Source: Aquibacillus kalidii (GTDB lineage: Bacteria; Bacillota; Bacilli; Bacillales; Amphibacillaceae). Taken from it: 64,000 bases of DNA. Location of the stretch: NCBI RefSeq assembly GCF_014280935.1, contig NZ_JACLZI010000037.1:1-64000 (forward strand), written 5' to 3'. The number at the start of each line of letters is the position of its first letter. The stretch's first letter is position 1. The notes under the pieces were generated by a model that worked only from the letters and a program-made list of their open reading frames with translations, made no database searches and was not told the origin of the DNA. Both the position numbers and the translations under genes were made by a program. Positions 54,037 to 63,797 of this stretch are shown piece after piece.

Positions 54037-54433
54037 AATGAATGTTTTATAAGCCATGTTCTGTACTATTTGTACTCCAAACGGTGGTCAACCTCGTACG
54101 CAAGTAGTAATCATCTATCTACAAACTTAAAGCTTGTCCCTTTTTCGGTTCAATTCCCTAATCAAGGATGCCCCTACCAAAATTTGGGTTGCTCACTCGT
54201 GGGGTTTACCTCGTTCCACTCAGGATAGTTTCCTACCTGACTACGTCACTGTGGCACTTTCAAGGTCTGAACACCATATCCGAAGACTTAGGTAGTTCTA
54301 CCTGCCGTTAACCAATGTGGTTACCTTGACTTATGAATTCGTCAAGCACGAACACTACAAGCATCTCAGCCTGTGTGAGCATGGACTTTCCTCTACACAC
54401 GTAAATGTGCAGCGATTACTAAAACATTCATTT
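54037..54433 (-). ncRNA. rnpB: RNase P RNA, bacterial type B
   Basis: In minus sense the RNA begins GAATGTTTTAGTAATCGCTG and ends GGCTTATAAAACATTC; the ends pair with each other. Conserved elements: GAGGAAAGTCCATGCTC (P4/CR-I), AGTGTTCGTGC, GGAACGAGGTAAACCCCACG, and CCAAATTTTGGTAGGGGCA. It is the catalytic RNA of tRNA 5' processing. End bases are estimated from the pairing of the two ends. Confidence 0.97.
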
Positions 54434-54515
54434 CTTCTGCTAATACATTGTATAAATTCTTGCGACAAGAGTCAATAGCTAATTTCTTTCAATTTGCCCA
54501 AGTCATTCCATCTCA

Positions 54516-54812
54516 TTAATCAGCAAATTTCTTGCCAAACACTGCCTTTTCCAAATTGGATAATCGTTTTAAAATGTCATAGTTTACTTGATGATTAGAA
54601 GTAGCTGGTCTTGATCTTGTTTGATCTGATTGTTTTCGCAAACGATCATTCTCTTGCTTCAGCCTGTCTATTTCTAGATTAAAACTTTCATAGTCTTGTA
54701 TAACAGTATCTAGAAACTCATCCACTTCTTCTTGGTTATAACCCCTCATGGACGTTTTGAAGCTTTTTTCTAATATATCTTTTGCATGCAATTGTATTCG
54801 TTCTAATGCCAT
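54516..54812 (-). CDS. gpsB: Cell-division regulator GpsB
   Basis: 98 residues from ATG 54812 with GAGGTGAAAAGTAAA; a GTG 12 bases further is possible. DivIVA-type N-terminal domain: [20 protein letters not shown] and [12 protein letters not shown] (membrane and PBP-contact helix), then a coiled coil ([20 protein letters not shown]) and a C-terminal trimer helix ([16 protein letters not shown]). It links PBP1 to the division site; a class A PBP gene lies 5 kb away. Confidence 0.95.
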   Translation of the reverse strand: MALERIQLHAKDILEKSFKTSMRGYNQEEVDEFLDTVIQDYESFNLEIDRLKQENDRLRKQSDQTRSRPATSNHQVNYDILKRLSNLEKAVFGKKFAD

Positions 54813-54876
54813 TTTACTTTTCACCTCGTATTTTCATACAGCTTATCCTTTATTTTTTCAAATAAGTGAGCAATTG

Positions 54877-55446
54877 TCAATGATTGTTCCAATTGTTTGG
54901 ATTTTGTTCTTGGATTTCCTGAACAATTTCCTCTAGGTCAAATGGAGTAATTGTTAAAATAGGGTAATGACCTCGGCTATAAGCTTTTTTTGCCTCTTCT
55001 AAGAAAAAGCTTGTACTTCCAGGAAATTCTTCATCCAATAAAATCAAACAAGCATCACTTTTTTCAATTAACCATTTGTCTCGTGCTTTAAATTGATACG
55101 GCCCTTTATATTCGTCTTGATATAGCTCTTGATGAAAATCAGCAAGCATGGAACATTCCTGAAATATTTCTTGATAATGCTCTGGCCATCTCGAGTCTTG
55201 ATTGATAAAAGGAGGGATTATCCCTAAATTAATTGGATAGTCCTCCTCTTTTAGGTCAAGAACAACTTGACAGGTCCATAACTCTACCCCCATTTGACCA
55301 GAGACAAGTACCCATTCTAACCCCTCCTCTATGTATGTTGTCAATCTTTTTTTGATTGCTTCTTTTATAAAGTCTATTCTATGATCATTAGGTTTAAAAA
55401 TATTCATTTCCATTGGTTTATATCCTGTTACGGTTAATACCTTCAT
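54877..55446 (-). CDS. ypsA: YpsA (DUF1273) SLOG-family protein
   Basis: 189 residues from ATG 55446 with GAGG. MKVLTVTGYKPMEMNIF, WVLVSGQMGVELWTCQVVLD (SLOG phosphate loop region), FPGSTSFFLEEAKKA. YpsA of B. subtilis is linked with cell division and oxidative stress; it sits beside gpsB there as here. Confidence 0.93.
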   Translation of the reverse strand: MKVLTVTGYKPMEMNIFKPNDHRIDFIKEAIKKRLTTYIEEGLEWVLVSGQMGVELWTCQVVLDLKEEDYPINLGIIPPFINQDSRWPEHYQEIFQECSMLADFHQELYQDEYKGPYQFKARDKWLIEKSDACLILLDEEFPGSTSFFLEEAKKAYSRGHYPILTITPFDLEEIVQEIQEQNPNNWNNH

Positions 55447-55473
55447 ATCGAACCTCACTTATGTATATCATTA

Positions 55474-55500
55474 AAAAGGCTAGGGTTTCCCCTAGCCCTA
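55474..55500 (-). terminator. Terminator of the cotD gene
   Basis: Minus sense GGCTAGGG GAAA CCCTAGCC then TTTTTAA. Confidence 0.92.
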
Positions 55501-55511
55501 TTACCTTTTAA

Positions 55512-55904
55512 TTATCTTCTTGGTCCTCTGAAGCTTCCTGGTACATTAAAGTTTGGATCTACTCCAGGAACTGGCCCGCCAACAGGTCCAGGTACCGGTC
55601 CTGCTGGTGGTACTGGTGCACCTGCAAATGGTGGTACTGGAACGTTTGGTCTTGGAGGAGTCGGAACCTCGTAAGATCCACCATATACATCAACACTATC
55701 AACTGTATTATCATAAGAAGTAGAGTGTGGATAAACATGCGTATTTTTTACTAAATGGTGATTGACTACATTTGTGTGGGATGGGTGAACATGTTTAACA
55801 TTGTTCTCACTGCATGTGTGCACTTCATTATACTTAGTTGGATAAACCACCGTTTCTACTGGTTTAGGGCATCCACAGTTTCCAAAGGGTTTAAAATGAC
55901 TCAT
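55512..55904 (-). CDS. cotD: CotD-like spore coat protein
   Basis: 130 residues. N-terminal CotD core rich in His, Thr and Asn (FGNCGCPKPVETVVYPTKY, VHPSHTNVVNHHLVKN), then a Pro/Gly tail (PVPPFAGAPVPPAGPVPGP). The N-terminal CGCP is typical. It is made in the mother cell and laid in the coat. The Pro-rich tail is long and strain-variable in the family. Confidence 0.93.
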   Translation of the reverse strand: MSHFKPFGNCGCPKPVETVVYPTKYNEVHTCSENNVKHVHPSHTNVVNHHLVKNTHVYPHSTSYDNTVDSVDVYGGSYEVPTPPRPNVPVPPFAGAPVPPAGPVPGPVGGPVPGVDPNFNVPGSFRGPRR

Positions 55905-56006
55905 AAAAATCTCCTTTCTGATATTTATTTCACTAATAACCTATGTTCAGAAAGGAAGACATGTCTGAGACAGCCACCTAGTTTTGATGAAATTTTTTAT
56001 TTTTTT

Positions 56007-56402
56007 TCATGTTAAATCATTTGGGCCAAAAGAATAAGGTAATAATTCTTCCGTTGTCATGGTTTTCAAATCATTTTTTAGATTTCCTATATGTACTTCC
56101 ATTTTTTTATCGAAAAACTCACTCATAACCTGTCTACATGAACCACAAGGTGAAACCGGTCGATCCGTATCAGCTACAACAGCTAATTGCTCGAATTCTG
56201 TTTCACCATCAGAAATTGCTTTAAATATTGCTACTCTTTCCGCACAGAGGCTAACCGGGTAGGCAGCATTTTCGATATTACATCCCAGGTATAACTTCCC
56301 TGATTTTGTCAAAAGTGCAGCACCAACTGGAAATTTAGAATAAGGAACATAGGCCCTCTCTCTTATTTCCTTTGCTTTTTCTAATAAATTAAGTTTGTCC
56401 AT
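56007..56402 (-). CDS. cdd: Cytidine deaminase
   Basis: 131 residues. Zinc site CAERVAIFKAIS with Cys-x-Glu, and PCGSCRQVMSEF. Substrate region YSKFPVGAALL and NIENAAYPVSLC. It deaminates cytidine and deoxycytidine. SD AAAGGATGTTAGTAT. The stop is adjacent to an A-rich tail. Confidence 0.96.
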   Translation of the reverse strand: MDKLNLLEKAKEIRERAYVPYSKFPVGAALLTKSGKLYLGCNIENAAYPVSLCAERVAIFKAISDGETEFEQLAVVADTDRPVSPCGSCRQVMSEFFDKKMEVHIGNLKNDLKTMTTEELLPYSFGPNDLT

Positions 56403-56516
56403 ATACTAACATCCTTTTCGGTGGATTTTTCTAGCATTAGTTTGACGATAGTTTATACAAACTAAAAAGGATTGTAAAGTATTTATTTTACAACACCCCT
56501 CAAAACATTGCATTTC

Positions 56517-56876
56517 CTATTTTGACATATGTATTTGATCCAAAATAGCATCAAATACATAGTGAACAGATTGGTAAAGCTCCATGTATCGTCTTTTTCT
56601 AGCATCTATATAATAACTATGCATTAATAACAAGTTTAGGTTTTCCTTTGTTGACTCTATTTGTTGAGGATGTACAGCTACCTCTCTTTTTTTAACGAAA
56701 GTTAAGGCATCCTGCTCCCATTTTTGAATCTTTTCAAATATAGGAGCTGTTTCCCCTTTTACGTATTCGAAAAATTGTCTATCTTTTTTGTTTTCAGGCT
56801 TTTCATTCGTTAGGTAACGATGTTTTAGCGCCTCTACTATTTCCTTTAATTGAATTGTATCATCTGCCAAATTCAT
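56517..56876 (-). CDS. yppE: YppE family protein (DUF1798)
   Basis: 119 residues, alpha-helical. TIQLKEIVEALKHRYLTNE, FFEYVKGETAPIFEKIQKWE, and LLLMHSYYIDARKRRYMELY. It matches YppE; function unknown. SD is remote (GAAGGGCGG), but the frame and synteny are convincing. Order yppE near sspM and yppC as in B. subtilis. Confidence 0.9.
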   Translation of the reverse strand: MNLADDTIQLKEIVEALKHRYLTNEKPENKKDRQFFEYVKGETAPIFEKIQKWEQDALTFVKKREVAVHPQQIESTKENLNLLLMHSYYIDARKRRYMELYQSVHYVFDAILDQIHMSK

Positions 56877-56910
56877 GCAATAAAACCGCCCTTCTCACCT
56901 ATACTTTACC

Positions 56911-57237
56911 TTATTTTCGGGCAATTTGCATTTTTTTAAACCAACTTGTAATCGTATTATTCCGTCTGATTTGGTCAAATTTTTCCGTACGTTCACGTTT
57001 TGCATTTTGGTTTTTAATTTGTTTTAACTCCCGATGTAACTCCACAACTTCTGATTGTAATTCTTCAATTTCCTGGCGATGTGCTAGTGACATGGTAAGA
57101 ACTACTTCGTCAGCTTTTGTAGATAACCTTTGATCAATTATTCTTATATTATCCATTAATTCTACATATGCTTTTTCAAACTCTCTTTTCGTTACGGATT
57201 TTTGGTTGTGATATATTTGTTTAGCTGCTAGACCCAT
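56911..57237 (-). CDS. Coiled-coil protein, unknown
   Basis: 108 residues from ATG 57237 with AAAGGAGGATTTCCA. Long heptad-like helix region (ELMDNIRIIDQRLSTKADEV, QEIEELQSEVVELHRELKQI) and a basic C-terminus. It looks like a small structural protein. In the yppD-yppE position, but I cannot name it with confidence. Confidence 0.72.
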   Translation of the reverse strand: MGLAAKQIYHNQKSVTKREFEKAYVELMDNIRIIDQRLSTKADEVVLTMSLAHRQEIEELQSEVVELHRELKQIKNQNAKRERTEKFDQIRRNNTITSWFKKMQIARK

Positions 57238-57401
57238 TGGAAATCCTCCTTTAATTTTGCTTTGTAAACGTATTATTCTACCTATAAATCCCATTCCCTT
57301 CACAGGCGACAAAACTAGAAGAAAAGAAACAGAATTAGTGAAATAATGCCGTATTTTTTAGCCGCATTTGTACCAAACTAAGAAACAAGGAGGGATTACT
57401 C

Positions 57402-57515
57402 ATGAACAAAAAAGCAAAATTCAACGATAAGAAAAACAATGTAAAACAACAGGAAGAAAAAAAGCCCGGTTATGGTAATAAAAAACTTGAAGGTCCCGAC
57501 CGTCCTTCTGTATAA
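57402..57515 (+). CDS. sspM: Acid-soluble spore protein M-like
   Basis: 37 residues: MNKKAKFNDKKNNVKQQEEK, KPGYGNKKLEGPDRPSV. The ending (KKLEGPDRPS) matches the SspM tail (KKLGGPNRPST) I recall. SD ACAAGGAGGGATTACTC. The locus, beside yppE and yppC, is as in B. subtilis. Forespore-expressed and located in the spore core. Confidence 0.88.
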   Translation: MNKKAKFNDKKNNVKQQEEKKPGYGNKKLEGPDRPSV

Positions 57516-57529
57516 GCCTAACGAATTAA

Positions 57530-57557
57530 GACTTTCGCTTTTTGCGAAAGTCTTTTT
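57530..57557 (+). terminator. Terminator of sspM
   Basis: GACTTTCGC and GCGAAAGTC with a 5-base loop, then TTTTT. Confidence 0.93.
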
Positions 57558-57575
57558 ATTATTAATCAGCTCTAT

Positions 57576-58505
57576 TCACATTAGTTTAGATAATGTTTGA
57601 ATCAGTTTTCTTTTTTTATTAAACCCATTCCAGATGTTCTTTGGGTTGTGTTCTTTTTTCCACCACCGCTTCTTGACACCCCCACGAAGGTACCAATCCT
57701 TTCGAATATTATCTTGATGCTCGATTACTGGATAGACAAATCTAAGTATTGGCGAATCTTTAGCATCCGAATGTGGAAGGTATCTTAGATAATCATTTCT
57801 GGAGCCAGTATGCTCAGTATGAATCGCAAAATCAAGAAAGTCTTTATAATATATAGGGTTAAATAAGATATTTGCTAACTGTTTACCCAAGCGGATTCTC
57901 TTAGTCAAATTTGAGAAGTCATGAACAGTTACTGCATAGATATACCCACTTCTAGTTGGAAATAATACAGCACTCATTTTTAGAATATCCTGCATTAGGT
58001 ATGGCCAGTTCATAAAAATACGATACTTATAAAAAGGGTGCTTCGTTACAGGACCCTGAATTACATTTTGCTCATTAATAATAAGTGCATTTACGAGTCG
58101 ATCCTTATCACGACTCTGCCAAAAATGAAGCCATTCTTGTTCCATAAATGTTGAAACAGAAAAATGTCTTAATAAATGGAATAATGGTTTTTGGACTTCG
58201 CAGGATAACTGATATAATAATAATTGGGGATATGCATCAGAAAAGATTAACCAATTTGCTCTTTCATAGGTTGAAAACAATTGCTTTCTTATTCTATGGT
58301 TTAACATTCGTTTAAACATTGGGCTGTGCATATCTGTGATATTCCATCCGGCGTTTCTAGAAACCATACTAGCTAAAAAGGACCATTCTATTTCTGGGAA
58401 TTCTAAATAAAAATATTGGTAGGCTTTAGTTCGTGAGATATTATCTATATTTGCTCTTTCCGTGCTTTTATTTATGTAGGCTATCAAATCTTGTTCTGTT
58501 AACAT
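57576..58505 (-). CDS. yppC: YppC family protein (DUF2515)
   Basis: 309 residues, mostly helical. Typical family stretches: NISRTKAYQYFYLEFPEIEW, MVSRNAGWNITDMHSP, ERANWLIFSDAYPQLLLYQL and EHTGSRNDYLRYLP. Function unknown. It is convergent with the sspM gene and divergent from recU. SD GGGAGGTAAGAAAT. Confidence 0.93.
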   Translation of the reverse strand: MLTEQDLIAYINKSTERANIDNISRTKAYQYFYLEFPEIEWSFLASMVSRNAGWNITDMHSPMFKRMLNHRIRKQLFSTYERANWLIFSDAYPQLLLYQLSCEVQKPLFHLLRHFSVSTFMEQEWLHFWQSRDKDRLVNALIINEQNVIQGPVTKHPFYKYRIFMNWPYLMQDILKMSAVLFPTRSGYIYAVTVHDFSNLTKRIRLGKQLANILFNPIYYKDFLDFAIHTEHTGSRNDYLRYLPHSDAKDSPILRFVYPVIEHQDNIRKDWYLRGGVKKRWWKKEHNPKNIWNGFNKKRKLIQTLSKLM

Positions 58506-58636
58506 ATTTCTTACCTCCCAGACTTATAGTATGGGCTAAACAATCGTGAAGTATTTGTCATAGTTTTTTCTTTTTTATTCTCAAAAACAGGAAAAGTTGG
58601 TATGATACACTCATGCATGAGGGGGAAAATGACTTG

Positions 58637-59224
58637 ATGAATTATCCAAATGGCAAGAAACCTTCTATGTTGCAGCAGAACCATCAACAACTCGAGACAA
58701 GCTTCAGTAATCGTGGGATGACTCTAGAAGAAGATATAAATGATACAAATCACTACTATCTTCAGTTCAACAAGGCTGTAATCCATAAAAAGCCGACACC
58801 AGTACAAATTGTTAAGGTTGATTATCCAAGAAGAAGCGCTGCAGTCATAAAAGAGGGGTATTTTAAGCAAGCATCTACAACTGACTATAACGGAGTTTAT
58901 AAAGGAAAATATATTGATTTTGAAGCTAAGGAAACTAAAAACAAAACATCGTTTCCTTTAAGTAATATTCATGACCACCAAATTGACCATATGAATGCTG
59001 TTGTAAGTCATGGAGGTATCTGTTTCTTAATCATTCGATTTTCTAAAAGACAGGAAACATTTTATTTCCCAGCTATGAAACTTTTTTCATATTGGGAGAG
59101 TCAATTTAAAGGAGGTAGAAAATCAATCCCTTATCAAGACATAAAGGAGTTTGGTGAGGAAATACCCTTACAATTCCAAGCAAGGGTTGATTATTTAACT
59201 GTGATTGACAAGCTTTATTTTTAG
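58637..59224 (+). CDS. recU: Holliday junction resolvase RecU
   Basis: About 195 residues from ATG 58637; TTG 58634 has a better SD distance from GAGGGGG. Family features: NRGMTLEEDINDTNHYYL, AVIHKKPTPVQIVKVDYPRR (catalytic region), YIDFEAKETKNKTSFPL (acidic residues), and DHQIDHMNAVVSHGG. It cuts Holliday junctions. It lies 18 bases before ponA as in B. subtilis. Confidence 0.95.
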   Translation: MNYPNGKKPSMLQQNHQQLETSFSNRGMTLEEDINDTNHYYLQFNKAVIHKKPTPVQIVKVDYPRRSAAVIKEGYFKQASTTDYNGVYKGKYIDFEAKETKNKTSFPLSNIHDHQIDHMNAVVSHGGICFLIIRFSKRQETFYFPAMKLFSYWESQFKGGRKSIPYQDIKEFGEEIPLQFQARVDYLTVIDKLYF

Positions 59225-59242
59225 AACGGAGGAAGATGAGTT

Positions 59243-61963
59243 ATGGCAAATGAAAGCCAATCTCGTATAGCAAGAAGAAAACAAAAAAAGAGTAAAAAGA
59301 AACCTATGTGGAAAAAGATATTTCTTACTATTGCCCTCTTTGTTTTGGCAATAGGTATTGGTGTAGGTGCACTATTTACTTATTATATTGCAACCGCACC
59401 AGATATTGATGCTGCATTATTATCCGATCCGGCATCAACGAAGTTAAGAGATATGAATGGTGAAGTTTTTGCTGATTTAGGAACTGAAAAAAGAACGAAA
59501 ATTAAATATAATGAATTACCAGATGTACTAATAGATGCTGTTATTGCTACGGAAGACGCAAGGTTTATGGATCATATGGGAATTGATCTAAAAAGAATTG
59601 GTGGAGCTGTAATCGCCAATGTTACAGACGGATTTGGCTCACAGGGTGCTAGTACGATCACACAGCAGGTTATTAAACTATCCTTCTTATCTAGTGATAA
59701 GACAATAAAAAGGAAAGTTCAAGAGCAATGGCTCGCGATTAAATTAGATAGTGACTATTCAAAAGAAGAAATTTTAGAAATGTATTTAAATAAGATCTTT
59801 TATGGCGCGAATGCTTATGGTGTAGCCAAGGCAAGTGAAATCTACTTTGGTAAAAAAGATTTAAATGATCTAACATTGCCTGAGGCAGCGCTGTTAGCGG
59901 GGCTTCCGCAGCGTCCAACTGCATACAACCCATTCAATGATCCAGAATTAGCTAAGGAACGGATGAGTACCGTATTAAACCTAATGGTTCAGCACGGTAA
60001 AATCACACAAAAAGAAGCAGACGAAGCAAAGGAAGTTTCTATCGAATCATTACTTGTTGATAAACGTCCGGATTCAACCCCTTATGAAGCATTTATTCAA
60101 CAAGTAGCCAAAGAAGTAGAAGAAAAAACAGGTGCAAATATATATAAAGAAGGGCTAGATATCTACACTACTTTAGATACGAGTGCACAAGACCATGTTG
60201 AATTTTTATTAAGCGATGCAGAAAATAACCCTATTCAATATACTGATGAAGAGTTACAGGCTGGTTTAACAGTACTAGATACTAAAACAGGTGCTATTCG
60301 TGCTGTTGGAGGCGGTCGAAACCGTGGCGAGAGTGGTTGGAACTTTGCTATTGATGGTGACGGAAGACAACCTGGATCAACATTTAAACCATTATTAGCA
60401 TATGGTCCAGCTATTGAAAACCTTCAATGGTCAACGTATCAGCAAATAAATGATGATGGTGTCTATCCAATCGCAGGAACCGATAGTGTTATTCGTAACT
60501 GGGACGCAAATAGTAATCCTAATGGGCACGGTTATATTACGGCAAGATATGCTTTACAACGCTCCTATAACGTCCCAGCGGTAAAAGCACTTGAAGAAGT
60601 CGGCTATAGTGCATCTAAAGAGTTTGCTAATAATCTAGGGATTGAATTTAAAGATGACAAAGTTACTATCACAGATGCAATTGGTGGTACCAGCACTGAA
60701 GTTACTCCATTAGAACTAGCCGGAGCGTATCGTGCTTTTGGTAATGAAGGAATTTATAATGATCCTTATGCTGTTACAAAAGTTGTCTTTAATGACAATC
60801 GAACGGAAGAACTAAAGCCTAAACCAAAAGCTGTTATGCAAGATTATACCGCTTATATGGTGACAGACATGCTTAAATCAGTCTTACAAAGTCCTGGTAC
60901 AGGTACAGAAGCAGCAGTTCCAGGTTTACCTATTGCTGGTAAGACAGGAACTACAAATCTAACAACTGGAGATGGAAGCCCGGATTCTTGGTTCAGTGGA
61001 TATACAACTAACTATACTATCGCTGTATGGACTGGCTATGAAGAACATAAAAAAGTGGTTCAAAACACAAAAATTGCCCAACATCTTTTCAGAGAAACGA
61101 TGAGTAAGATTTCGGAGAATGTTGATACCCCAGATTTCGTTAAACCAAATTCGGTGGTTGAGGTAACGATTGAAAAAGGATCAAACCCGGCTAAACTGCC
61201 TAGTGAATACACACCAGACGATATGAAAGTTACCGAGCTTTTTGTTAAAGGAACAGAACCAACAAAAACATCGCAGAAGTTTGACCAACTTGATCCGGTA
61301 CAGAAGTTGAGTGCAGAATATGATCCTGAAAAAGAATTAATCAATGTTACGTGGGATTATTCTGAAGACAACAAAGATCTTTCCTTTGAAGTTAGTGCTG
61401 GAAGTGAAGGATCTGTCAAGAAACTTACTACTACAAAAGAAAAACAATTATCAATTGAAAAAGTAGAAAAAGGAAAAACTTACACGGTTCAAGTTATCGT
61501 AGTAAATGATGAAAATGAAGAAATGGTAAGTGAAGCTTCTTCCGTACAGGTACAAATACCAGATGAGGAAGAAAATGAAGATGAGGAAAATGAGAATGAG
61601 AACGAGGATGAAAATGGCAATGGTAATACACAGGTCAACCCTGTTGAATCGTTAAATCAGACTTATAATCCCGTCACAAATACAGCTATTTTAGAATGGA
61701 ATTATCAAGGGAATGGTCCTATCTCCTTTGAAGTTGTTCTGATGAAGGATGGTGCAGCCGTTCAAACTCTAACAACCAACAAAAATTCGATTGAATTGAA
61801 TAAGTTAGAACAAAATTCTAGGTACACGATTCAAGTAACAGCCGTTGATAAGAGGGATCCTGAAAATAGAGGTCAACCAGCCTCTACTGTCCTATCAACA
61901 GAAGGAATCGTGGAACCCGAATTAGACGGTGAACAACCCGAAGAAGAGGCTGTAACTCCGTAA
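59243..61963 (+). CDS. ponA: Class A penicillin-binding protein (PBP1A/1B)
   Basis: 906 residues: cytoplasmic basic tail, membrane helix (ITIALFVLAIGIGVGALFTY type), GT51 domain with ATEDARFMDHMGID and GASTITQQVIK, transpeptidase domain with GSTFKPLLAYGP (SxxK), RSYNVPAVKAL (SxN) and AGKTGTTNLTTG (KTG), then two fibronectin-III-like domains separated by an acidic linker (DEENENENEDENGNGN). Builds and crosslinks peptidoglycan. Partner of GpsB. SD GAACGGAGGAAGATGAGTT. Confidence 0.96.
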   Translation: MANESQSRIARRKQKKSKKKPMWKKIFLTIALFVLAIGIGVGALFTYYIATAPDIDAALLSDPASTKLRDMNGEVFADLGTEKRTKIKYNELPDVLIDAVIATEDARFMDHMGIDLKRIGGAVIANVTDGFGSQGASTITQQVIKLSFLSSDKTIKRKVQEQWLAIKLDSDYSKEEILEMYLNKIFYGANAYGVAKASEIYFGKKDLNDLTLPEAALLAGLPQRPTAYNPFNDPELAKERMSTVLNLMVQHGKITQKEADEAKEVSIESLLVDKRPDSTPYEAFIQQVAKEVEEKTGANIYKEGLDIYTTLDTSAQDHVEFLLSDAENNPIQYTDEELQAGLTVLDTKTGAIRAVGGGRNRGESGWNFAIDGDGRQPGSTFKPLLAYGPAIENLQWSTYQQINDDGVYPIAGTDSVIRNWDANSNPNGHGYITARYALQRSYNVPAVKALEEVGYSASKEFANNLGIEFKDDKVTITDAIGGTSTEVTPLELAGAYRAFGNEGIYNDPYAVTKVVFNDNRTEELKPKPKAVMQDYTAYMVTDMLKSVLQSPGTGTEAAVPGLPIAGKTGTTNLTTGDGSPDSWFSGYTTNYTIAVWTGYEEHKKVVQNTKIAQHLFRETMSKISENVDTPDFVKPNSVVEVTIEKGSNPAKLPSEYTPDDMKVTELFVKGTEPTKTSQKFDQLDPVQKLSAEYDPEKELINVTWDYSEDNKDLSFEVSAGSEGSVKKLTTTKEKQLSIEKVEKGKTYTVQVIVVNDENEEMVSEASSVQVQIPDEEENEDEENENENEDENGNGNTQVNPVESLNQTYNPVTNTAILEWNYQGNGPISFEVVLMKDGAAVQTLTTNKNSIELNKLEQNSRYTIQVTAVDKRDPENRGQPASTVLSTEGIVEPELDGEQPEEEAVTP

Positions 61964-62017
61964 AATTGAAACCTGTGGCCTTTAATCAAGAATGACACCT
62001 TAAAATTTAATAAGATA

Positions 62018-62056
62018 CAAAAAACCAATCACGCTAAAAGCTTGATTGGTTTTTTA
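62018..62056. terminator. Terminator of ponA / ypoC
   Basis: AAAACCAATCA and TGATTGGTTTT with an 11-base loop and a T run. It lies about 55 bases after ponA. Confidence 0.9.
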
Positions 62057-62076
62057 ATTATCTTTGAATTCTTTAT

Positions 62077-62424
62077 CTAATGTTTATTCGCCTCTATGAT
62101 TATGGCTTTAGCGTATATCTTTTCAATTTCTTTGAATAATTCATTTAGCTGAATATAGCTGTGATACTGTTGAGGATGCTCTTTAATAAAGTGGATTCTT
62201 TCCATCACATTTGCTGGAGCGTATTTAAAATCGCTATCGAGTTCTGCTAATCTGTTCTCGTTATGTTGTTGACTATTTACAATTAGTAACACGTTTATAA
62301 ACTGGCTTAAATACTTCTCCACATAGGCTTTTGCTTCCTGATTTCTTCTCTCATTAAATAGCTTACTTACCTCTTCCCTGTTACTTTTCCATTCTTCTAT
62401 GAGACTCTTGCCTTCATTAAACAT
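62077..62424 (-). CDS. ypoC: YpoC-like protein
   Basis: 115 residues, helical. EWKSNREEVSKLFNERRNQE, KEHPQQYHSYIQLNELFKEI, AKAIIIEANKH. Position matches ypoC of B. subtilis, after nth. The start codon overlaps the nth stop by 8 bases. Function unknown. Confidence 0.88.
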   Translation of the reverse strand: MFNEGKSLIEEWKSNREEVSKLFNERRNQEAKAYVEKYLSQFINVLLIVNSQQHNENRLAELDSDFKYAPANVMERIHFIKEHPQQYHSYIQLNELFKEIEKIYAKAIIIEANKH

Positions 62425-63082
62425 GGGCTGTCTTTTCCCTTGCTTTCATTCGTTTTTGACCCTCTCGACAAATGTCCAATAAATCACATGCATCACAATT
62501 TGGGTTCTTCGCCTTACAATGGTATCTACCAAAAAAAATCATCCGATGATGCGTTCTACTCCATTCATCTTTTGGTACCTTTCTCATTAGCGTCTTCTCG
62601 ACTTCTAATACAGAATCCTTCCATTTACAGATCCCCAACCTTTTAGATACCCTCTCGACATGTGTATCTACAGCAATAGCTGGTTCACCAAAAGCTACAG
62701 AGGCAACGACATTGGCTGTTTTACGACCAACTCCTGCTAGTTTTTCTAATTCCGCTTTTTCAGATGGTACTTCTCCACCATAATTATCGAGTAGTGATTG
62801 ACATAAATTTCGGATATGTTTTGCTTTGTTTCGATATAAACCAATAGATTTAATATCCTGTTGCAACTCTTCAAGACTCACATTCAAGTAATCCTCTGGA
62901 GTCTCATATTTTTCAAATAAACCCTTTGTCACCTTATTTACAAGTGCATCCGTGCACTGAGCAGATAACAAAACTGCAATAACAAGTTCAAATGGGTTTT
63001 TATGGATAAGCTCGCACTCTGCATCTGGAAACATTTCTTCCATAACATCCAAACAATATCTTATTTGTGCTTTGTTTAACAT
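62417..63082 (-). CDS. nth: Endonuclease III
   Basis: 221 residues, HhH-GPD DNA glycosylase/AP lyase. Helix-hairpin-helix KLAGVGRKTANVVASVAF with catalytic Lys, Asp in AVDTHVERVSKRLG, and a 4Fe-4S cluster at the C-terminus (CKAKNPNCDACDLLDIC; spacing C-x6-C-x2-C-x5-C). It removes oxidised pyrimidines. SD GAGGAGAGACATATC. Confidence 0.96.
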   Translation of the reverse strand: MLNKAQIRYCLDVMEEMFPDAECELIHKNPFELVIAVLLSAQCTDALVNKVTKGLFEKYETPEDYLNVSLEELQQDIKSIGLYRNKAKHIRNLCQSLLDNYGGEVPSEKAELEKLAGVGRKTANVVASVAFGEPAIAVDTHVERVSKRLGICKWKDSVLEVEKTLMRKVPKDEWSRTHHRMIFFGRYHCKAKNPNCDACDLLDICREGQKRMKAREKTAHV

Positions 63083-63096
63083 GATATGTCTCTCCT

Positions 63097-63777
63097 CTAT
63101 TCATCTAGCCAATTATAGTACAAAGATACATCTCTTTTCGTCTCATTTGTCTTTTCCGTACTTCCTTGTTTCGTATGGAAAGATTTACTGTGGTTTCTAG
63201 CTTGTTCAACAGAATGTATCCCTTTTTTCTTCCATTCTCTCAATATACGATCTATATATCTAAAATTAAGCTTACCCATTAACACAGCTTCCCTTAAAGC
63301 CGCTTTAATTAAAGCTGGTGGTTGTTCATCCTCATCAATCCAAATGTTAACTGTTTCTATTTCAAATGGTGATAAAGGTCGTCCAAATTCCTGCTCAAAT
63401 AAAATAAAAATATTTGTTTGTTCATTGTCAATAGGTTTTTGTTCAGGTTTGGGTGTATATAAAATTTTCCATAATTGTTCTAATGAATATTGCTCGTTTA
63501 AAACATTACGGTCATTTTGGTTTTGGTCAATAGACAACATATTTTTTTGAATAAGTTTACGTAAGATTGTAGAACACTCTTGCTCAGTTAGTGTTGAATA
63601 ACTAGCAAGCTCATACGGTGTAGGAAAACTATTTCCTTCTAGATAAAAGCAATGTATTTGTAAAATGAGCATTACCTCTTGTTCATTTAATCCAAGCTCT
63701 TGATACTTTCTCAATAATAATGAAGGAATCGTTATTTGATCCTTTAAAAATAACTGGTAAGAATGTTTGTTGGTCAA
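63097..63777 (-). CDS. dnaD: Replication initiation protein DnaD
   Basis: 226 residues. Winged-helix N-terminal domain with LNEQEVMLILQIHCFYLEGN and PTPYELASYSTLTEQEC, then the DnaB_2 domain with FEQEFGRPLSPFEIETVNIW and ALREAVLMGKLNFRYIDRIL. It helps load the helicase. TTG start set by GAGGTGAAATTCA. Upstream of nth by 14 bases. Confidence 0.94.
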   Translation of the reverse strand: MTNKHSYQLFLKDQITIPSLLLRKYQELGLNEQEVMLILQIHCFYLEGNSFPTPYELASYSTLTEQECSTILRKLIQKNMLSIDQNQNDRNVLNEQYSLEQLWKILYTPKPEQKPIDNEQTNIFILFEQEFGRPLSPFEIETVNIWIDEDEQPPALIKAALREAVLMGKLNFRYIDRILREWKKKGIHSVEQARNHSKSFHTKQGSTEKTNETKRDVSLYYNWLDE

Positions 63778-63797
63778 TGAATTTCACCTCGGAACTA

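Noticed and set aside
53951-54037. N-terminal extension of ypsC
   Set aside because: This stretch is the rnpB terminator; the start at 53950 has an SD and matches family length.
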